Part shown: in pieces, positions 13,350-22,704 of the stretch
Layout: each line of letters opens with the position of its first letter
Position numbering within the stretch: position 1 is the first letter of the stretch
From: Branchiostoma floridae
Lineage: Eukaryota; Chordata; Leptocardii; Amphioxiformes; Branchiostomatidae
DNA length: 64,000 bases
Reading direction: 5' to 3'
Assembly (NCBI RefSeq): GCF_000003815.2
Contig: NC_049980.1
Coordinates: 1,336,740-1,400,739, forward strand
Position numbers and translations under genes: made by a program
Notes under the pieces: model-generated
Databases searched by the model: none
Told to the model about the DNA's origin: nothing
The model's input: the letters and a program-made list of their open reading frames with translations, nothing else

Positions 13350-13500
13350 CTAACGTTGCTTTGCAAGTGTTCTTTGAAACAAACCAGCAAAGGTGCCCCT
13401 ACTGCTTGGCGGTAACAAATTCCACTCTACGATAGTTCTGTGAAAATACAAATTTGTGAACACATCAATCATAGGTTGGTATGTTGGCTGCATGTAGTGA
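13350..13500 (-). pseudogene. LINE ORF2 C-terminal remnant (CR1/L2/Jockey group)
   Basis: The last 35 codons of a minus-strand frame read as a phrase of the form Y-F-H-R-T-I-V-E-W-N-x-L-P-P, then a short helix, then a stop at 13350. The motif F-x-R-T-I-x-x-W-N-x-L-P is the usual near-terminal sequence of CR1-, L2- and Jockey-like LINE proteins, some tens of residues before the stop. Upstream codons (HHYMQPTYQP...) are compatible with the same protein but degraded. An AATAAA lies just past the stop on the minus strand (near 13335). This is a heavily 5'-truncated dead copy; no reverse transcriptase motif remains. Confidence 0.6.
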
Positions 13501-13639
13501 TGTACAACATTGACAAATTGTTTTGCTACTTTAAAGCCCTGCCACTCCCCGTTCCAGACCAGCAGTATTGTCACATGAAGTAATACTATGTAGATCACCT
13601 GAGCCGCCCAAGTCCCACGGTGAGCAAAGTGCATGCCAA

Positions 13640-14148
13640 TTTCCCAGCTTCATTCCCAGTAATAGACCAGAAATATTGAATCTCGGGCACAAATGTCATC
13701 TGCTGACAAATTTATTGCCACAAAAGTAATAATTTTCCGCCTGTAATATTCCTGCGGGCGATGTTTGCCTTCGCCGCAGTGTGAAATTCCCGGTAGGCAG
13801 AACGGAACGCTGTGCAGATTTTCCTCATTAACAAGTTTCTCAGTCATGAGGCCTGGCATGTTTGCAGGATTTGGCATGCCATTTCCTCTCCTAGATTGAT
13901 GTTTTATTCTCAGTCTGGCCTTACCTTGCTATATGTAAGTGCTGGTGGAGATTTTTTTTTCTAAATCAGGTTCGTAAGGTCTGATGTTACCATCATGAAG
14001 ATGAAGAGCGGGCCATAGCGATAACTGTAGCAGCATCTCTTCACCCTAAGTCAGAAACATCAAGCTTAGGCAAGCTTGACTTCACTGACTCAATAGGCGA
14101 AGCAAGGGGTTACGAAGGCTGCTCGGGAAAATCCCTACCCCATTTTGG
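13640..14148. other. Non-coding span up to assembly gap
   Basis: No coding signal or repeat recognised. Confidence 0.4.
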
Positions 14149-14754
14149 NNNNNNNNNNNNNNNNNNNNNNNNNNNNNNNNNNNNNNNNNNNNNNNNNNNN
14201 NNNNNNNNNNNNNNNNNNNNNNNNNNNNNNNNNNNNNNNNNNNNNNNNNNNNNNNNNNNNNNNNNNNNNNNNNNNNNNNNNNNNNNNNNNNNNNNNNNNN
14301 NNNNNNNNNNNNNNNNNNNNNNNNNNNNNNNNNNNNNNNNNNNNNNNNNNNNNNNNNNNNNNNNNNNNNNNNNNNNNNNNNNNNNNNNNNNNNNNNNNNN
14401 NNNNNNNNNNNNNNNNNNNNNNNNNNNNNNNNNNNNNNNNNNNNNNNNNNNNNNNNNNNNNNNNNNNNNNNNNNNNNNNNNNNNNNNNNNNNNNNNNNNN
14501 NNNNNNNNNNNNNNNNNNNNNNNNNNNNNNNNNNNNNNNNNNNNNNNNNNNNNNNNNNNNNNNNNNNNNNNNNNNNNNNNNNNNNNNNNNNNNNNNNNNN
14601 NNNNNNNNNNNNNNNNNNNNNNNNNNNNNNNNNNNNNNNNNNNNNNNNNNNNNNNNNNNNNNNNNNNNNNNNNNNNNNNNNNNNNNNNNNNNNNNNNNNN
14701 NNNNNNNNNNNNNNNNNNNNNNNNNNNNNNNNNNNNNNNNNNNNNNNNNNNNNN
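14149..14754. other. Assembly gap, 606 N
   Basis: Sized gap. Its right flank begins with a perfect 47-nt palindrome (14775-14821), which suggests the missing sequence may involve fold-back DNA that was hard to assemble. Confidence 0.99.
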
Positions 14755-14774
14755 ACTATGAATATGGAAAGAAA

Positions 14775-14821
14775 TGTATTGAATTGAGGAATGATTAATA
14801 ATCATTCCTCAATTCAATACA
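14775..14821. repeat. Perfect palindrome, 23-bp arms, 1-nt centre
   Basis: The left arm starts TGTATTGAATTGAGGAATGA and is mirrored exactly on the right. It lies 20 bp from the gap edge. It may be the tip of an inverted-repeat element or an assembly fold-back artefact. Confidence 0.85.
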
Positions 14822-14902
14822 TGTATTGACAAAATAATAGCGTTGGATATGCAGAATGGCAGGGTAATCCTCCTTGCTACAATCTAGAAATCCCTTCTCA
14901 TG

Positions 14903-15126
14903 CTAAGGCCTGCTTCTGCTGAGGTCAGTAGGATTTGTCAGTGGCTTTCCTTCTTGTATCTGCTTATACACTGAGACGTAATCCCTAAACTGTCTACCAT
15001 CGTGATTTGGTAAAGGAAGAGAGATACCGGCTGGCTTTGATGTGGGAATGGGCAACTTATGGGGATAATTGTGGTAGGTTTTGTTGGAGAATCTTCTGGC
15101 AGGAGATCTTGGCCCTCCTGCTGAGG
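14903..15126 (-). CDS. Candidate 3'-terminal coding exon, unrecognised protein
   Basis: A minus-strand frame runs from a possible acceptor (ATTTAATTTCAG just before 15126) to a TAG at 14903-14905, about 73 codons. The peptide is rich in Pro, Ser and basic residues (PRSPARRF..., then SLPLPNHDGRQFRDY, then YKQIQEGKPLTNP) and reads more like a protein than neighbouring frames do. The frame stays open upstream to at least 15211. No family is recognised, and no upstream exon or poly(A) signal was found. A DNA transposon is inserted just upstream at 15255. It may be a real terminal exon, a decayed gene piece or a chance frame; I lean slightly to coding but would not rely on it. Confidence 0.3.
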
Positions 15127-15245
15127 CTGAAATTAAATGGTAGTCTGGTGGGATCAGTGCAGATCCTGGAGTCAGATTGCAGCGACAGAAGTTTGGAGGT
15201 ATGGAGTCCACATGGTTTGGCCATGACCTGGGGCCACAAAGGGTG

Positions 15246-15684
15246 GTTCAGGATGCAAGTATACAAAAGTAGAGGGTTTCAATCAACGGGTCGAATCAGC
15301 CTCAGCACTGGGTGCCCAGTGCTGAAGCAAGTTCAGCACTGTTTTTCCAGTGCTGAACTGCCTTGTTCCAGTGCTGAAGCTCCCTTTTTTTTTACAAACA
15401 ATAAGCAGTTAGGGGTAGATAACTATCACCTACTCTATCTGAGCTAACTTGTTTTTATTTAAGAACAATAGGTTAGTTACAGGTAGAAAACTAGGAGTAA
15501 CTGGAAATTCAGTGCTGATTGTAGTTTTCAGTGCTGATTGTATTTTCAGCACTTGGTTTCCAGTGCTGACACATGGGGTTCTAGTGCTGAAGCTTCCTCA
15601 GCACTGGAAGTCCAGTGCTAAGCCGGCCTTAGCACTGGACTTGCAGTGCTGTCAATCGCTACTTTGTATATTTGCGTTCAGGAT
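15246..15684. mobile_element. Non-autonomous DNA transposon with TIRs and 9-bp target duplication
   Basis: The element spans 15255-15675 (421 bp). Left end GCAAGTATACAAAAGTAG; right end, read inward on the other strand, GCAAATATACAAAGTAG. Flush outside both ends is the same 9 bp, GTTCAGGAT (15246-15254 and 15676-15684), which is a target-site duplication. A 9-bp duplication with TIRs is typical of Mutator-like elements and also seen in Merlin-like ones, so the superfamily is open. There is no transposase frame. The interior carries ten exact copies of CAGTGCTG/CAGCACTG in both orientations. Excision would rejoin the flanks to a single GTTCAGGAT. The frame covering its left half is accidental. 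Confidence 0.85.
15300..15652. repeat. Cluster of CAGTGCTG / CAGCACTG octamers
   Basis: Ten exact copies, five or more in each half, plus four one-mismatch copies, alternate in orientation within about 350 bp inside the transposon. The middle third (about 15380-15510) lacks them. Confidence 0.85.
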
Positions 15685-15689
15685 CATTG

Positions 15690-16916
15690 TACAGAATGAT
15701 GAGCTTTTACCAACTTTCACCACACTAAAGTGTGCCATGAAGAACAACAAGAATTATATCAAGTATACTGTTAAGTTGTAGATTTTACCAATGATGGCAA
15801 GAATCAGGAAGATCCGTATTCAGTGGCCAATTACAATTGAGATAAAACTAAATATGTTAAGGTATAAGGTATAAATAAAACTGAGGGTATTTCTTTTAAT
15901 TTCAGGTGTAATTATACACCGTGGCACCGTGGAATCAGTTCAGATACAGGTGATAAATTATGAGGGATATAGGATAGTTTAACCATGAACTGAGGACATC
16001 TGCAAGGGGTTGTTCCAGATAGTGCTAGCACTGACTTTTGCATAATATAAATGTTAGTCAACAATAGCAAAAACAATCACTAATGAACTGTACATGAAGT
16101 GTTTTTTTTCAAAGCAAGAAGCAGAAAGAAAAATTGTATTGACAAACCACAGTATTTCTTTTATTTTGTCTGAAATAATTAGTTTTTTACCATAAAGCTT
16201 TCTAGCATCTTAACGTTATCATCCATTCTTAAATGATTTCATTTTCATATGTATGAAAAAGACCCTTGAAAAGGACCTGTTATGCATACATTATATCTTG
16301 TTCATCCACCCTTAGATTGGTATCCAATAATGAAAATTATGCACAATGCCAACCTCAGAATCTGAATTGATTCCTACGTTAAAAACTTTCTAATGAAATA
16401 CAGACTTTCACCAAATCTTCACTGAAGCAAAAGTAAAGTAACACCAGAATCAGCATCTTTCCACTGGTCAAGCATGGCCGGATCGATACGGTTGCGACCA
16501 CAGTTCTTCACGACCCACTGGCTTCTCAGCACTTGTAACAAGATTGTGACTTTCCCTTCAAGCTTCATCAGAGTAGAAACCAGAGTTATAATGGGTTTAG
16601 CGTACCCTCTCTGCATTTGGGTCAGTCCTGCTGTGCTCTACAGTGCTGCTATAGACTTTTCAATGCCTCAGTGGAATCTCAAATATAGAAACAAGATAAA
16701 ATCTCATGGAAGCTTTACACAGAATTGGGTAACAGAAGTGGTTCTAATACATGCACTTACTTAAAAATCTCTTCAATGACCTAAAAGCAAGTAACCTGCA
16801 TATGTTGTGCTTTAATGTATCCAGAGACTGTATCTTATATTGTGATATTTCTTAACTTTCTTCAAAAACCTTTCCTTGCTCTTTGATAAGCCTTAAAAAT
16901 TCCTACTCATCAATGC
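15690..16916. other. Non-coding span up to assembly gap
   Basis: AT-rich sequence with a short ATTATACACC / 'aaggtataaggtataaa' patch near 15860-15920. No coding signal. Confidence 0.4.
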
Positions 16917-17092
16917 NNNNNNNNNNNNNNNNNNNNNNNNNNNNNNNNNNNNNNNNNNNNNNNNNNNNNNNNNNNNNNNNNNNNNNNNNNNNNNNNNNNN
17001 NNNNNNNNNNNNNNNNNNNNNNNNNNNNNNNNNNNNNNNNNNNNNNNNNNNNNNNNNNNNNNNNNNNNNNNNNNNNNNNNNNNNNNNNNNNN
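16917..17092. other. Assembly gap, 176 N
   Basis: Sized gap with unrelated flanks. Confidence 0.99.
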
Positions 17093-18087
17093 TTTAGCTC
17101 CCTAGCTACGAATCCATACATTTGCAGACCTTATCAGAAGATTGTAACCTTCCCAGACTCAGTCAAGCACACAGGGAGGGAATAGGTTTAGCAGTCCATT
17201 CTAAAAGTGGCCTTGGATGGCAATGCTTGCAAATCACAGTCTTTGTTGTGGAGGATTCTCATTCCCATGAAAGGATTGAAGTTTTATCAAAAGCCCTGTT
17301 CAATTTGCATCACATAAATCCCTTCCCTCCCTCACTGTTTGGTTGATTGTTCTCCCCTTCCATGAGTCTGCCATGCAAGAAGTTCAAGAACTTTTTTCCT
17401 GACATCATCACTATTTTTTACCATCTATATTCTAGGAGCTAATAACTACAGCATATATGCTGCAAATTCTTTTGGCACAATTCTTTGGTCTTGATTGTTG
17501 TAGCTTGCTGTACTTGCTATATTTCCTACAAGAAAGTCAGTAAAATACTGCCTCATACTTGATAACTACAAAGTCAAATCTATAGTCACTGCAAATTTTA
17601 AAAACGTTGACATGAAAAAACCTTAACTATTATATTGCATGCTTCTCATGTCTCAGTGCATCTCATAATGCTGTCCCAATTTTCCACTTCCCCCTGTCCG
17701 AGCCACATTGGATCCTCCAACTGATAACAATCAGAATTAAGGAACCCCAAAGCTTCAGCCAAGCAGATTAAATAAAGGAAAGGGTGCCTGTGTGTCCCTT
17801 TACACTTTATATTCGTACATTTTCAATACTATTGCTTCGACCTGATTGCATAGCATCTTCCTGCTCTGCTTTGTTGTACTCTCAGGCCTGGTCCCAGAGT
17901 GCACCTGCAGTATTCCCAAGGCTTCAACCAAGCAGAAGAAAGGAAAAATAACTTGCTGAGCATATTTCTGGTTGACCCTTGCTCAGTGGATAGTAAAGAT
18001 GCCTTAGATCCCATTTCTTCCAGTCCACTGTGGAGGTCTCGGGGGAGTTCCTGGTCCCTAACAAGGTTATAGCTCAGTAAAAGATTC
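17093..18087. other. Non-coding span
   Basis: Nothing recognisable; short chance frames. Confidence 0.4.
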
Positions 18088-18120
18088 ACCCAAGAAGTAT
18101 AATTATTATACTTCTTGGGT
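18088..18120. repeat. Perfect 33-nt hairpin, 16-bp arms
   Basis: ACCCAAGAAGTATAAT, a single T, then the exact reverse complement. There are no flanking T-runs or coding neighbours, so a terminator role is not suggested. It could be the fused ends of a deleted inverted-repeat element. Confidence 0.85.
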
Positions 18121-21100
18121 AGTAAGAAACTCCTGGGTCAACATCCTTTCGTCACTTCTTTTAATGAACTTGAGGCAAAGTTCATCTCACAACCCCAACT
18201 TTGAAGAAACCATTCATGTGAAGATTAACATTCATCTTTCAGTGAAAGGTGATTGGCACTCACCTTTTACGAAGAACATATGACAGTAGTGAAAAACAAA
18301 ATGTTTAGGATGGGTAAAAGCTCCCAATAGTACTGTCATATGTAAAGTGTTCATTGGTAATATAACCCGTATTATCACCTTCACCATGAGGGTGACTATG
18401 GCGAGGACACTAAAAGTAAACCTGAACCCATCTGCCATCTGTTCATACACTTATCTAGCTTTATTCTGCCAAGAGAGCAACCCTTAGTTCCAGACAAGTT
18501 CTTTGTACAAGATGTAAGTCTCCTCAAAGCTTTGACCAGGAAGATCTGTTGATGACCATCTCAGCAGGTTGCTTTGAAGGTAAGGTGGTGCTCAGCTGTC
18601 CAATCTCCAGGCTTACCATGGCGCCATCTTCTGCTGACCACATCAGGAGGAGCATTAATGAACCGCAAGTGTGCAGGAGCTGTGCTGATTGGGTGTTCAG
18701 ATGTTCTGTAATGACACTGTGTGTTGAGGTAATCTGCGGCCCGCCTGATATGGGTACTAACAGTTTTGGAGATTACAACGAAAGGTTAGAAGAATTATGA
18801 CTAAGATGTCCGATACTCTGACTTATAAACTGCAGTTAGTAGACGTTCATTCTAAGTCATTCTCAGACAATGTTGAATAGTGGCTATGGAGGTTTCTGAT
18901 ACTCTGTCAGCAGTGTAGGGAATGTTATAGAAGCTGGAGGTTACATATGGCTTGATTATGTGCAATGTAAATTCTCTGTAAGTAGTACAGTATCTGGTAC
19001 ACATCCACATCAATTTGTAAGATGGTTAAAGTTAACTATCCCATGGCTTAGATGATGGAAAGAAAATGGGTCTGAACAACATGGAAAGCATGGCAGTAGC
19101 TGCTCAAGACCGCACTCTTTGGAGAAAGTATGGTCGGCGAGTCGACCAATGCAACAGTGTTGCGGGAGGAACTACCAGTGAGGTCTAAGGTAATCCCATG
19201 GCTTTACCAATATGGATAAGATAGATGGCCTTGCCAGCAGGTCTCTGTAATGTTGACTCTAGTCTACAGCTGCTGAAGCCTACAGGCTTACAATAGCACA
19301 TTGACACTGCACCACATTGGACAGGCAGCAGATGAACAGAACATGGTTGTAGACATCTAGCTTGATGAGGTGCTAACATTGACTCTTCAAGTCATCAGTT
19401 CTCACATTAGAAGCTTGCTTAGAAGCTTGTTTTGTACATCCGTGAGTAGTTGGGTTGCCAGAAAGGGAACTGGAGTTCAAGTACAGCATGATGAGTTTCC
19501 TGCTTCTCTGCCTGGACTTTTAGAGTTCGCATCCTGGCTATTGTTGCTGAGCTAACTTGCACACTCCTGCAGAGGGAACATCAACTTTCAGCATGGTAAG
19601 GTAACTGTCCAGCGGTACATTATAAATTGGTTATGGTTAGGAGCTGGAAAAGGGTTGATTTAGAGCTAGCCTTTGTGTTTGATGAGAGCTATACTACAAG
19701 CAATATAACAGAACACTTTTTTTACAGAACTTGTCTTATCAATCCAATAGAATTCGGAAGACTACAATCAGGAAGTCGTACTTTTGTCTGTATCTTTTCC
19801 AAAAGCCATGGGTTATAACTGTCTAGGCTGAATTCTACTTTGAATAAAAAGAAGAAAGGCACATTGAGTGCATTATTCATGGTATAGTAATGGAACGATT
19901 GGAAATTTGCCAATTGTTGTATAATTTCATCTTAAAGGCCTGACAAGTTTGAAAATCAAATACAAAACTTACCAAAATTGTGTAACCCATTTAAAGAACT
20001 GTCAAATTATATTTGCTAAATTTGAGTGAACTGACAAAGGCTGACAAGAGGAGGGTATATCAAATTTGTAACGGTACCAAATGCAGTTTTAGAAGGTGTG
20101 AGAAGGAATAGTGATGAAGTTCTTGGCTAGCTTCCCAGTTTGTTGGCTGCCTGTAAAAGTGACACAGATGTATGCAGGTGAAAAGATTTTTTAAAGTCTG
20201 CTCACACAAGTACACACACACACATACATACCCTCTGAGTCTGAACAATCTTAACGTCCTAGCATCATACTTCAATTTAAAGCCTATATGTTATGCACCA
20301 GAAAGCCTAAACATGCATTCTCTAATCTTAAATCAGAAACAGCCCCCCAGACAGTAGTTGGACTAAATGCTTAGGCCATGAAGCTTCAATGATGGAGTTT
20401 GTAATTTACTTGGGTATATCTGAATCAAATCAGTGACTGGCAAACCCAATTATGAGGAATTGGAACGGCACTAATGGAGACTCGGTTTTGCCCCCAAACT
20501 ACATTACATAACAGATCAACAGATTGGACCAACAGAAGCTTGCTTGCCCTGCAGTGGTTAGTGACCTAGCTTCTAAACCACAATGTTGACTTACAATACT
20601 GCCTTTCTTGAGAATGGGGTGTTGCAAGCTGTAGTCCATTTCTCATTTCCCTTGTTCCTAAAACCATTTATATATATCATCATCATTATCCCCGCATATC
20701 AGTCAATGTTACTGACTGCAGAAGCAGGCCGTGCATAATAGTATATAGTATATGTGACTGTGTGTATATATATATAGGTACATCAAACAACCCCATGCAG
20801 CTTGAAAAAATTGCTGTAAAGCAGCTACAGTATCACTTTTTAAAGTGAGGAGATCCATGGTTAGGGTTATGATTTTCCGGATGGAAGGTAATTCTAAACT
20901 ATTTTGTCATTAAAGATTTCAATGTGGACTTTTATCTTGGTGCATCGTCAGGTATTTGGTAGTTCCCTAAGTAAAAAATATTTAGTAACTGCCATTGTGT
21001 TTGAAAAGTATCATGATGACAGACACATCTTCCTACAGTAAAACACTAGGGTTTTAGTAAGAGCAGCTAAGATTTCAGACTGGCATTTATACATTTGTAA

Positions 21101-21415
21101 GTGTGAATTTCATGACATTCATACCTGAAACATTTGAACTACAAGAACATCAGAAGTAAACTGAGCAGCAGCTTGAGAAAAATGCTATTAAACTTTACTA
21201 ACAACACTTACATACACATCAGGCAGTTTGTGCCAATTTCCTTCTTTTACAACTGGTCATAATGCACATGACCAAGTTAACGAGCATTTATTTAATTGCC
21301 AATTCTGCAGTTAGTTGCGGAGTCTTCTTCTGGACAATCTTACGTATACAAAAACAAGTCAAAAAGCTGGTGTTCTTGTTATTTTCGTGTACTATTTCTC
21401 AAATGCAAAAATGAG
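18121..21415. other. Non-coding span with small simple repeats
   Basis: (AC)n near 20211-20225, (TA)n near 20735-20775 and a GAAGCTTG tandem near 19411-19428. No coding frame is supported. Confidence 0.45.
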
Positions 21416-21720
21416 GTAGAATCTCATTGGCTAGGAGAACAGTCACTACCAGACAGAGAAACCTGATTGGCTTACAGGACAGCCATTATAACACAGAGCA
21501 ACATGATTGGCTAGGGGAACAGTCACCATTAAACAAAGCAAGCTGATTGGCTAGAAAACAGTCTTATAATATTCTGATAGACAAGCAAACAAAAAACAGT
21601 TCTCACCAGACAAATGAATCTGATTGGCAAGGAGATGAGACAAAAGTAGACAGAGCAGCCTAATTCGCTAGTAGAAGCATCAGCACCAGGAAGAAAAAAA
21701 CGATTGGCTTAAGAAACAAT
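21416..21720. repeat. 40-bp degenerate array of inverted CCAAT boxes
   Basis: ATTGG cores, mostly within GATTGGCT, fall at 21426, 21466, 21506, 21546, 21622 and 21703, with a mutated ATTCG at 21662. Spacing is 40, 40, 40, 76, 40 and 41 bp, so one unit in the 76-bp step has lost its core. CAGTCA/CAGAC phrases between cores also recur. This is a diverged 40-bp minisatellite in which the ATTGGC core is the best-kept part. ATTGG is the inverted CCAAT box bound by NF-Y; binding here is inference. Confidence 0.75.
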
Positions 21721-21724
21721 CATA

Positions 21725-22610
21725 GCTAAAAAGATATAGAGCAAATGATTTCCTGGTCAAAAATTGACAGTTAAAAAGAATTAAAGCACCAATCTTGATC
21801 TGTTCATTGAAGAAAATATATTTGATTGGAAATGGATTGTCTCACTGAAGCATATTTTCCAAATGGAATGTTCAAAATATCCCCTCAATCAGTTAACTTT
21901 AACCTGTACAGAAAAGCATCCTGCTTACTCATCTTTATGTTTGTTTGTTTGTTTGCCTTACAAACCCTTTAGCTAAAGGCTTTCTTAGAGTGTAGAAATG
22001 ATTGGACAATTGTGGAAAGAAAAATAGGCATACTTTCATGGGTGCCATCAGCACGGTAAGAGACGAAAGGCATTCCTCCAGTCAATTTTGGAAAATGATG
22101 TGAATCCCACTACTCCAACATTGGAATTGGGTCTGAAATCAATGGAGATTATCAGAAGGAATTGCTTCCAGGCCCAGGATATTTCTGTCTTGGTCCTTCC
22201 CGGATTGATAGCTCTTGCCGACTGCGCCTGCAGTGCTCCCCTGGAAATTGTTGTGTCTTCCTGTCGCCGCAGTATTGATTGGGGTTTGGAGAGAAAGGAA
22301 GGAAGCAGTGTGTTTGTTTTACTGTCAGATCAACTGGTGTGTAGGCTGCCGCAGGGTAATAGGGAAAATTTTCTGATGTATGGAATTAGACCATGTTTCT
22401 TTTTCTTTTTTCCTTTTTTAGTAGTGATAAGTAAAGTAAGTAGTAGTGATTATAAGGTGCTAAGTTGTTTTAGACAACAGGCATGCAGCAGCAGGTTATG
22501 TTGCAATTTCAGTTTGCATCTTGCAAGCAAATGTCCCTTCTTGTTTATCTATTCATTTATTTATTGATCTTCAAACAGGTGGTTAGCCCCTTCAACTTGT
22601 ATGCTTTTGA
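21725..22610. other. Non-coding span
   Basis: Includes a 159-codon plus-strand frame (22088-22567) with no recognised domain and a run of T-rich codons. I treat it as chance. A (TTTG)n patch lies near 21940-21954. Confidence 0.4.
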
Positions 22611-22616
22611 AATGAA

Positions 22617-22700
22617 TAGATGGATGGATGGATGGATGGATGGAGGATGGATGGATGGATGGATGGACAGATGGATGGATGGATGGTGGATGGATGGATT
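22617..22700 (+). repeat. (ATGG)n microsatellite
   Basis: About 20 GGAT/ATGG units with a few interruptions (GGAGGATGG, GGACAGATGG, GGTGGATGG). Confidence 0.95.
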
Positions 22701-22704
22701 GTAA

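Noticed and set aside
14145-14798. Long frames across N runs (also near 9.9, 16.9, 38.3 and 45.6 kb)
   Set aside because: Artefacts of unknown bases.
21416-21720. CRISPR array, because of regular spacing
   Set aside because: Eukaryotic context, repeats too short and degenerate, and spacers themselves related.
22088-22567. 159-codon plus-strand frame
   Set aside because: Contains phenylalanine runs from T-rich DNA and no recognisable domain.
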